Origin: Komagataeibacter xylinus
Lineage (GTDB): Bacteria; Pseudomonadota; Alphaproteobacteria; Acetobacterales; Acetobacteraceae
DNA: 64,000 nt
Direction: 5' to 3'
Assembly (NCBI RefSeq): GCF_004302915.1
Contig: NZ_QQBI01000001.1
Coordinates: 216,267 to 280,266 of the forward strand
The position numbers were made by a program, and so were the translations under genes. The notes beneath the pieces were generated by a model. The model made no database searches and was not told the origin of the DNA. It worked only from the letters and a program-made list of their open reading frames with translations. How positions within the stretch are numbered: the first letter of the stretch is position 1; each line of letters opens with the position of its first letter. Below are positions 57,838 to 64,000 of the stretch, piece by piece.

Positions 57838-59127
57838 TCAGTCCTCGAACGGGTCACGCATCAGGATGGTGTCATCACGCTCGGGGCTGGTGGAGAGCAG
57901 GGTCACCGGCGCTTCCACCAGTTCCTCGATGCGGCGGACATACTTGATGGCCTGTGCAGGCAGTTCGGCCCAGGAGCGCGCGCCCTTCGTGCTGTCCTTC
58001 CAGCCTTCCATCGTCTCGAACACGGGGCGGATGCGCTGCTGCGCACCGGGCGCCGAGGGAAAGTGCTTCGTGATCTTGCCGTCGAGTTCATAGCCCACGC
58101 AGATGCTGATCTCGTCCAGCCCGTCCAGCACGTCCAGCTTGGTCAGGGCCAGGCCGTTCACGCCACCCACGCGCACCGCGCGGCGCACCAGCACGGCATC
58201 AAACCAGCCACAGCGGCGGGGGCGGCCCGTCACCGTGCCGAATTCATGCCCGCGCTCGCCCAGCGTGCGGCCCATCTCATCATGCAGTTCGCTGGGGAAA
58301 GGCCCTTCGCCCACACGGGTGGTGTAGGCCTTGGCAATGCCCAGCACGAATCCGATGCTCGTCGGCCCCACGCCCGCACCCGTGCCCGCATTGGCGGCAA
58401 CGGTGTTCGATGAGGTCACATACGGGTAGGTGCCATGGTCCACATCGAGCATAACCGCCTGCGCGCCTTCAAACAGGATGCGCGATCCGCTGCGGCGGCT
58501 GTCATCGAGCAGATCCCACACCGGCGCCATGAAGGGCAGCACGCGCGGGGCCACGGTGTTGAGGAAATCGAGCAGTTCCTGCTTGGTGAAGGTCTCGGCA
58601 CCCAGCCCCTTGAGTAGGGTATTGTGGTGCAGCAGCAGCTCGTCGAGCTTCCAGTCCAGCGTTTCGGGCTCGGCCAGGTCACACAGGCGGATGGCGCGGC
58701 GGGCGACCTTGTCCTCATAGGCGGGACCGATGCCGCGCCCGGTCGTGCCGATCTTGCGCTCGCCGCGCGCGGCCTCGCGCGCACGGTCAAGCGCGCCATG
58801 CACGGGCAGGATCAGGGGGGCGTTTTCCGCAATCTTCAGCGTCTCGGGCGTAACCTTCAGGCCCTGGGCGGTCACGCGGTCGATTTCCTTGAGCAGCGCC
58901 TCGGGGTCAACCACCACGCCATTGCCGATCACGCCCATCTTGCCGCGCACCAGCCCCGAGGGCAGCAGGGAGAGCTTGTAGGTCTGCTCGCCCACAACCA
59001 GCGTATGGCCCGCATTGTGGCCACCCTGAAAGCGCACGACCACATCGGCGCGGCTGGCCAGCCAGTCCACGATCTTTCCCTTGCCCTCGTCACCCCACTG
59101 GGTGCCGATCACGGTGACGTTGGACAT
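57838..59127 (-). CDS. purA: Adenylosuccinate synthetase
   Basis: A 429-residue GTP-dependent ligase, the first committed step from IMP to AMP. It has [17 protein letters not shown] at the N-terminus, [47 protein letters not shown] (split as [10 protein letters not shown] and [11 protein letters not shown]), and the GTP-binding [12 protein letters not shown] near the C-terminus. The start at 59127 (MSNVTV) follows AAGGAG with a 7-nt gap. It lies downstream of hisZ on the same strand, an order common in alphaproteobacteria. Confidence 0.96.
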   Translation of the reverse strand: MSNVTVIGTQWGDEGKGKIVDWLASRADVVVRFQGGHNAGHTLVVGEQTYKLSLLPSGLVRGKMGVIGNGVVVDPEALLKEIDRVTAQGLKVTPETLKIAENAPLILPVHGALDRAREAARGERKIGTTGRGIGPAYEDKVARRAIRLCDLAEPETLDWKLDELLLHHNTLLKGLGAETFTKQELLDFLNTVAPRVLPFMAPVWDLLDDSRRSGSRILFEGAQAVMLDVDHGTYPYVTSSNTVAANAGTGAGVGPTSIGFVLGIAKAYTTRVGEGPFPSELHDEMGRTLGERGHEFGTVTGRPRRCGWFDAVLVRRAVRVGGVNGLALTKLDVLDGLDEISICVGYELDGKITKHFPSAPGAQQRIRPVFETMEGWKDSTKGARSWAELPAQAIKYVRRIEELVEAPVTLLSTSPERDDTILMRDPFED

Positions 59128-59224
59128 TTCATGCTCCTTGATATGCTGCCCGGCGGCCACTATGCGGCCAGCCGGAAAAACGGGGTCGGTTCAGAAAAAA
59201 AGAAATCAGTCGAAACTTCAGGCG

Positions 59225-60385
59225 TCATTCACCGTCACGGGCTGGCACGGGCACAAGCTGGCCATCCACCACCACCAGCGTGCAGGCCAGCAGGGCCGCC
59301 TGCGCCAGCGGGTCTTCATCCGGCCCGAGGGCGCTGACCGTGGCATAGCCCGCCGCCCGCAGGGCGGCCGCCTTTTCCGCCGGCGTGCCCCACGGCACGA
59401 AGATGCGCGTGCGGCTGGGCAGGGGCGGTGCCGCGCGCAGGATGATGTCGGGCCGCAGGGTGATGCCGCAGGCCGGTTCATCATTATTGGACAGGTAGCG
59501 CCCGCCGCGGCCCAGCTCCTCGCGCTGGCCCGCGGCATAAATGCTCACGCACACGCCGGTATGATACTGCCAGCCCCGGAACTCCACCGGGTCCACCGTC
59601 AGGCGGATGCCGGGCACGCGGGCCTCGATGGCCGCAACGGTGGCCGCCAGCCGCTCGCTCAAGGCGCGCACGGCAGGCGGCAGGTCAACCGCCGCAAGCT
59701 CCGCCAGCGCGCCCTGCGCCGGGCCCGCCGCGTGCAGGAGGCGGATCAGCACATCGGCTAGGTCGCCGCCATGCCGCGCCACGGCGGCCGCATCCTTGCG
59801 GTCAAGCGCGCGCATGAGCATGCCACGCACGGTGCTCTCGAACCCGCCTGCATCAAGCAGGGCGGTGGTGAGTGCTGGCATGGTCAGGTCAAAGGAGACG
59901 CCGCGCACCTGCAGGGTAGCCAGGCACTCGGCGGCAAGGGCCACGATTTCCGCATCCGCGTGCGGGCCGTCGGGGCCGATCAGCTCCACGCCCGCCTGCG
60001 AGATCTGCCGATCCCCTTCGCCCCGGTTGCTGGCCATGAGAATGCACGGCCCGGCATAGGACAGGCGCAGCGGGCGCGGCACGTCAGGCAGGCGCGTTGC
60101 GGCAATGCGGGCGATCTGAGGTGTCATGTCGGGCCGCAGGGCCATCATGCGCCGCGTATCGGGGTCCATCAGGCGGAAGGTCTGCGCCGCCACTGCCGCG
60201 CCTGCGCCCGACAGCAGGGTGGTCTCGAATTCCAGCAGCGGCGGGGTCACGCGGTCATAACCATGGGCCGCGAACACGCGCATCAGGGTCTCGACGCCCA
60301 CAGCCTCGGCCTCGGCCTCGGGGGGGAGCCGGTCCACGAACCCTGCGGGCAGAAGGGCTGGGTTGAACGGCGGGTCATCAGTCAT
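59225..60385 (-). CDS. hisZ: ATP phosphoribosyltransferase regulatory subunit HisZ
   Basis: A 386-residue HisRS-like paralogue that activates and confers histidine feedback on the short form of HisG. It has the class II core (ALRPDMTPQIARIAATRL) and a GRGGRY segment, but no anticodon-binding C-terminal domain. Its presence implies a short-form HisG elsewhere in the genome. It precedes purA by about 100 bp. Confidence 0.9.
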   Translation of the reverse strand: MTDDPPFNPALLPAGFVDRLPPEAEAEAVGVETLMRVFAAHGYDRVTPPLLEFETTLLSGAGAAVAAQTFRLMDPDTRRMMALRPDMTPQIARIAATRLPDVPRPLRLSYAGPCILMASNRGEGDRQISQAGVELIGPDGPHADAEIVALAAECLATLQVRGVSFDLTMPALTTALLDAGGFESTVRGMLMRALDRKDAAAVARHGGDLADVLIRLLHAAGPAQGALAELAAVDLPPAVRALSERLAATVAAIEARVPGIRLTVDPVEFRGWQYHTGVCVSIYAAGQREELGRGGRYLSNNDEPACGITLRPDIILRAAPPLPSRTRIFVPWGTPAEKAAALRAAGYATVSALGPDEDPLAQAALLACTLVVVDGQLVPVPARDGE

Positions 60386-60469
60386 GGCAGGGCCTATCGT
60401 GCTGCATCATGGCCCAGCGCACGTGGCTCAGGGCATGATGGATCGGACATGGAAGGAGAATGGGAGGGA

Positions 60470-61642
60470 TCAGGCGTGTTCGCGCCGCACCTGCTCATAA
60501 GCCCAGTCAAGCCACGGCAGCACGGCCACGAGGTCCGCCGTCTCGACCGTGGCGCCACCCCACAGCCGCAGGCCCGGCGGGGCATCGCGGTAGCTGCCCA
60601 CATCCATGGCAACGCCTTCGCTGCCCAGCAGGGAGACAATCTTCTTGGCCACCGCCGTCTGGGCCGCATGATCGCGTGCTGCAAACCAGGGGGCGACAAT
60701 ACGCAGGCAGATGGCCGTGCTTGAGCGGTGCGCCGGGTTGGGGGCAAGGAACTGCGCCCAGTCGGATTTAGCCTCCCATGCCGCAATCGCGGCCAGATTG
60801 GCTTCGCTGCGCGCGATCAGCCCCTTCAGCCCGCCAATGCCCTCAGCCCATTTCAGGCCATCGAGCGCATCTTCCACGCACAGCATGGAGGGCGTGTTGA
60901 TGGTGTCGCCCCTGAAGATGCCGTCTATCAGGCCCTTGGCGTTGGTCAGGCGGAATATCTTGGGCAGCGCACGGGGGGCTGGCGTGGAGACCAGCCGCTC
61001 CACCGCGCGCGGGGAAAGGGCCAGCATGCCGTGGGCCGCCTCACCGCCGAGCACCTTCTGCCACGACCATGTCACCACATCGAGCTTCTCCCACGGCAGG
61101 TCCATGGCGAAGGCGGCGGATGTGGCATCACAGATCACCAGCCCGTCACGCGTGGTGGGAATGGCGGCATCATAGGGCAGGCGCGCGCCCGATGTGGTGC
61201 CGTTCCAGGTCAGAACCACGTCGCGCGACCAGTCCACCTGGGCCAGGTCCGGGATCTCGCCATACTCGGCCTTGAGCACGCGGGCCTCGGGCAGCCTGAG
61301 CTGGGCAATGATGTCATTGGCCCATGTGGCGGAGAAGCTCTCGAACGCCAGCACGTCCACCGGGCGCGTGCCGAGGATGGACCACAGCACCATTTCGACC
61401 GCGCCTGTGTCAGATGCGGGCACGATGCCCAGCACCCAGTCCTCCGGCATGCCCAGCATGGCCCTGGAGCGGGTAATGACCTCGTTGAGCCGGGCGCGCC
61501 CCTCGGCCGAGCGGTGCGAGCGCCCCACCAGCGCACCCGACAGGGCATCGAGCGACCAGCCCGGGCGCTTGGCACACGGACCGGAGGAAAAACGCGGATT
61601 GGCAGGCCGCACGGACGGCTTTGCAGTAAGGGCTTCAGGCAA
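60470..61642 (-). CDS. serC: Phosphoserine aminotransferase
   Basis: A 390-residue PLP enzyme of serine biosynthesis, of the alphaproteobacterial type. The N-terminal [15 protein letters not shown], the PLP-binding lysine in [16 protein letters not shown], and [25 protein letters not shown] (split as [13 protein letters not shown] and GDTINTPSM) support it. No ATG or GTG exists in a sensible place. The start is taken as TTG at 61642, with AGGA about 11 nt upstream; the open frame beyond runs into tRNA-Leu and cannot be coding. It ends 84 bp before hisZ. Confidence 0.92.
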   Translation of the reverse strand: MPEALTAKPSVRPANPRFSSGPCAKRPGWSLDALSGALVGRSHRSAEGRARLNEVITRSRAMLGMPEDWVLGIVPASDTGAVEMVLWSILGTRPVDVLAFESFSATWANDIIAQLRLPEARVLKAEYGEIPDLAQVDWSRDVVLTWNGTTSGARLPYDAAIPTTRDGLVICDATSAAFAMDLPWEKLDVVTWSWQKVLGGEAAHGMLALSPRAVERLVSTPAPRALPKIFRLTNAKGLIDGIFRGDTINTPSMLCVEDALDGLKWAEGIGGLKGLIARSEANLAAIAAWEAKSDWAQFLAPNPAHRSSTAICLRIVAPWFAARDHAAQTAVAKKIVSLLGSEGVAMDVGSYRDAPPGLRLWGGATVETADLVAVLPWLDWAYEQVRREHA

Positions 61643-61708
61643 GGGAGATAACGTCCTGTTCGCGACACGGGCATTGGCACGGCAACACCGCCAACCGGTG
61701 CGCCAGAC

Positions 61709-61792
61709 TGGTGCGAGAGGGGGGATTCGAACCCCCATGCCTTGCGGCGGTCGATTTTGAGTCGACTACGTCTACCGTTCCGTCACTCTCGC
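61709..61792 (-). tRNA. tRNA-Leu (anticodon CAA)
   Basis: An 84-nt gene with encoded CCA. The acceptor GCGAGAG pairs with CTCTCGC. The anticodon stem GTCGA/TCGAC holds loop CTCAAAA, giving CAA. A long variable arm (CGCC..GGC) follows, and the T-arm contains GGTTCGAATCC, as expected of class II tRNA-Leu. It is 66 bp upstream of serC. Confidence 0.97.
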
Positions 61793-61868
61793 ATACAGGC
61801 ACCCCGCCCGGAGCGGGACGGATGATACCACGGCAATCAGTCCATGGACGTCTTGCGGACCCGCTATA

Positions 61869-62804
61869 TCACACCGGCGGCGGCGGCTCCAGTCCCAGCA
61901 TCAACGCCAGATTCTGGATCGCGGCCCCCGAGGCCCCCTTGCCCAGATTGTCCAGCCGCGCGGTCAGCACGGCGTGGCCCAGCTCTTCATTGCCATGCAC
62001 GCGCAGCTCCATCCGGTCGGTGCCCGCCAGCGTATCGGCCACCAGCTTGGTGCAGGGCTCGGCCACCGTAATGCGGTCGGAGCCTGCGTAATGCGCGGCC
62101 AGCACCCCGTGCAGATCGGCCAGGCCGACAGTGCCGGGCAGCAGGTCGAGATGCAGCGGCACGGACACGATCATGCCCTGCGGAAAATGCCCGACCGAAG
62201 GCACGAACAAAGGCAGTTGCGCAAGGCCCGCATACAGCTTCATTTCCGGTATGTGCTTGTGGCCAAGCCCCAGCCCGTACAGCTCGAAGGCGGGGCCGCC
62301 ATCGCGTTCATGCGCCTCGATCATGCTGCGGCCACCGCCGCTGTAGCCGCTGACGGCATTGACCGTGACGGGATAGTCATCAGGCACCAGCCCGGCCTTG
62401 ACCAGCGGGCGCAGCAGGCCCACCAGCCCGGTGGGGTAGCAGCCGGGGTTGGACACGCGCGCCGCCCTGCGGATGCGCTCCGGCTGGGCCGCATCCATTT
62501 CGGGGAAACCGTAAACCCAGGCCGGGTCGGTGCGGAACGCGGTGCTGGCGTCGAGAATGCGGGGGGCCTCCGCGCCCATGGCATCGGCCATGGCCACGGC
62601 TTCCTTCGCGGCCGCATCGGGCAGGCACAGCACCACCACATCGGCGGCGGCCATCATCTCGCGCCTTGCATCGGCGTCCTTGCGGCGGGCGGGGTCGATG
62701 GAGCGCAGCGTGACCGGCAGGTGCCGCAGCCGCTCGCGGATGCCCAGCCCCGTGGTGCCTGCCTCGCCATCGATAAAGACCGTTGCCTGTCCGTCGCTGC
62801 TCAT
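61869..62804 (-). CDS. argC: N-acetyl-gamma-glutamyl-phosphate reductase (type 2)
   Basis: A 311-residue NADPH enzyme of arginine biosynthesis. FIDGEAGTTGLGIRERL starts the Rossmann fold. VSNPGCYPTG holds the catalytic cysteine. AVSGYSGGGRSMIE and KHIPEM mark the catalytic domain. The short length and the N-terminal IDGxxGTTG pattern indicate the type 2 form. It stands alone and is divergent from mazG. Confidence 0.94.
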   Translation of the reverse strand: MSSDGQATVFIDGEAGTTGLGIRERLRHLPVTLRSIDPARRKDADARREMMAAADVVVLCLPDAAAKEAVAMADAMGAEAPRILDASTAFRTDPAWVYGFPEMDAAQPERIRRAARVSNPGCYPTGLVGLLRPLVKAGLVPDDYPVTVNAVSGYSGGGRSMIEAHERDGGPAFELYGLGLGHKHIPEMKLYAGLAQLPLFVPSVGHFPQGMIVSVPLHLDLLPGTVGLADLHGVLAAHYAGSDRITVAEPCTKLVADTLAGTDRMELRVHGNEELGHAVLTARLDNLGKGASGAAIQNLALMLGLEPPPPV

Positions 62805-62899
62805 GTGCCATCCATCCTGATAAGAACTTCCCGCCCTGCGGTGCGCGATCTATACAAAACCTGCGCCCGACCGCAACACAAACAGGCAGGAACCACCCC

Positions 62900-63694
62900 A
62901 TGCAAGACGCCACAGCCCCCCTCCAACGCCTGCTGGGCATCATGGCCCGCCTGCGTGACCCCGAGAGCGGCTGCCCGTGGGACAGGGCGCAGGATTTTGC
63001 CTCGATCGCGCCCTACAGCATTGAAGAAGCCTATGAAGTGGCCGACACCATTGCGCGCGAGGACTGGGAGGGCCTGCCCGATGAACTGGGCGACCTGCTG
63101 CTCCAGGTCGTCTATCACGCGCAGATGGCCGATGAGAAAGGCCTGTTCGACTTCGCCACCGTGGCCACCCTGATCGGCGACAAGATGGTCCGCCGCCACC
63201 CCCATGTCTTTGGCGAGGCCGAAGCCGCACCCGGCCAGTGGGAAAGCGGCAAGGCGCTCGAACGCCTCGCCCGCAACCGGCGCGGCACGCTCGATGACGT
63301 GCCCGTGGGCCTGCCGGCCCTCATGCGCGCGCGCAAGCTCTCGGCCCGCGCCGCCCGCGTGGGGTTTGACTGGGATACGGTGGGCGAGGTCGCCGCCAAG
63401 GTGGATGAGGAACTCGATGAACTGAAGGTCGAGCTTGAAAGCGGTGACCGCGACAAGATCTTCGATGAACTCGGCGACGTGCTGTTCACGCTGGCAACCC
63501 TGGCCCGCAAGCTCGACATGGACCCCGAGGCCTGCCTGCGCCAGGCCAATGCCAAGTTCACCCGCCGCTTTACCGCCGTCGAGCACGATCTGGCTGACCG
63601 GGGGCTGGCACTGGCCGATGTGGATGTAAAAACCATGGAGGAAGGCTGGCAGGCGGTGAAACGCCGCGAGCGTGCAGCAACAAAAAAGACTTAA
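62900..63694 (+). CDS. mazG: Nucleoside triphosphate pyrophosphohydrolase MazG
   Basis: A 264-residue housecleaning NTP pyrophosphatase with two MazG domains. The first has CPWDRAQ, YSIEEAYEVADTI and DELGDLLLQVVYHAQ; the second has VDEELDELKVELESG and DELGDVLFTLATLAR. The EExxE/D metal-binding motifs are intact in both halves. The start at 62900 follows AGGAA by 8 nt. It is followed by repeat copy I. Confidence 0.94.
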   Translation: MQDATAPLQRLLGIMARLRDPESGCPWDRAQDFASIAPYSIEEAYEVADTIAREDWEGLPDELGDLLLQVVYHAQMADEKGLFDFATVATLIGDKMVRRHPHVFGEAEAAPGQWESGKALERLARNRRGTLDDVPVGLPALMRARKLSARAARVGFDWDTVGEVAAKVDEELDELKVELESGDRDKIFDELGDVLFTLATLARKLDMDPEACLRQANAKFTRRFTAVEHDLADRGLALADVDVKTMEEGWQAVKRRERAATKKT

Positions 63695-63699
63695 AAATC

Positions 63700-63780
63700 A
63701 AAAGTTTTTGGTGAAGCTTTTTTCAAAAAGCTTCGAAAGAACGCCGCCTTTTTGAAAAAAGGCGGCACCCAAAAACTTTT
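63700..63780 (+). repeat. Structured intergenic repeat, copy I (best-preserved)
   Basis: An 81-bp reference copy. Termini AAAAGTTTTTGG and CCAAAAACTTTT are perfect 12-bp inverted repeats. Between them lie hairpin 1 (GAAGCTTTTTT/AAAAAGCTTC) and hairpin 2 (GCCGCCTTTTT/AAAAAAGGCGGC). It starts 5 bp after mazG and fills the convergent gap to the next gene. Confidence 0.9.
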
Positions 63781-63785
63781 ATCTT

Positions 63786-64000
63786 TTATGCCACCGTCAG
63801 CAGCAGGTCATGCAGCGCCTGCCAGCTTGCCCGGTCAGGCGCATAAAGCAGCCCGCCGCTGCGATCCGTCACGCGGTAGGGCGTGCCATCAAAATGGGCG
63901 CTGTAGCCGCCTGCTTCCTGATGGATCAGCCAGCCCGCCAGATGGTCCCACGGCAGGGTGCGGTTGAACAGCAGGAAATGGCAGCGCCCATCGACCAGCA
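63786..64000 (-). CDS. Inositol monophosphatase-family protein, C-terminal fragment
   Basis: About 70 residues before the TAA stop at 63786-63788, with the 5' part beyond the window. The segment LPWDHLAGWLIHQEAGGYSA contains the conserved WD(x)AAG-like metal-site region of the inositol monophosphatase superfamily, written here PWDHLAGWLI. The end runs GGLLYAPDRASWQALHDLL. The family includes inositol and histidinol phosphatases and CysQ; which one cannot be decided from this piece. Confidence 0.8.
   Translation of the reverse strand, partial: LVDGRCHFLLFNRTLPWDHLAGWLIHQEAGGYSAHFDGTPYRVTDRSGGLLYAPDRASWQALHDLLLTVA

Overview
The window is a high-GC chromosomal segment from an acetic acid bacterium (Acetobacteraceae). 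The strongest evidence for a cellulose-producing Komagataeibacter or close relative is a complete type I cellulose synthase locus on the minus strand (40572-54367). It runs cmcAx, ccpAx, bcsA, bcsB, bcsC, bcsD, bglxA. bcsD and ccpAx, and this flanking pair of glycosidases, are the hallmark of crystalline ribbon cellulose producers. The rest is mostly housekeeping DNA with alphaproteobacterial gene order. No phage, transposase, IS element or CRISPR array was seen.

Layout. 1-8 kb: end of an OmpA-like gene, gtrA-like and tenA genes converging with overlap, alaS, a beta-carbonic anhydrase with a coupled exported nuclease/phosphatase-fold protein, an exported Rossmann protein and an HdeD-like membrane protein. 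8-18 kb: translation genes (rpsD, prfC, cysS-trmJ, gltX), then nicotinate phosphoribosyltransferase and class II DAHP synthase. 18-24 kb: redox genes gor and fpr, and a SUV3-like RNA helicase. 23-33 kb: the alphaproteobacterial cluster serS-tatC-tatB-scpB-scpA-SPOR-argS-(dgt)-erpA-xthA, read here on both strands. dgt is reduced to a C-terminal remnant, and nagZ and tatA are missing from their usual slots. 33-40 kb: an EipB-like gene, aspS, mtnA, htpG with a recognisable sigma-32 promoter, a NUDIX/DUF985 pair and an exported protein. 40-54 kb: the cellulose locus. 55-64 kb: tRNA-Glu, rluD, rpoH with an unusual leader, purA, hisZ, serC, tRNA-Leu, argC, mazG and the end of an inositol-monophosphatase-family gene.

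How the cellulose genes work together. BcsA (c-di-GMP-binding PilZ domain) polymerises UDP-glucose and BcsB is its periplasmic partner. BcsC provides the TPR scaffold and outer-membrane barrel. BcsD and CcpAx order the glucan chains for crystallisation. CmcAx (GH8) and BglxA (GH3) trim or process glucan. A perfect FNR-type palindrome lies about 390 bp upstream of cmcAx.

The most unusual feature is a family of about 80-bp structured intergenic repeats. There are nine copies or fragments, each with complementary termini and two internal hairpins, and each immediately downstream of at least one gene. They look like a REP/MITE-type element used or tolerated as a 3'-end structure.
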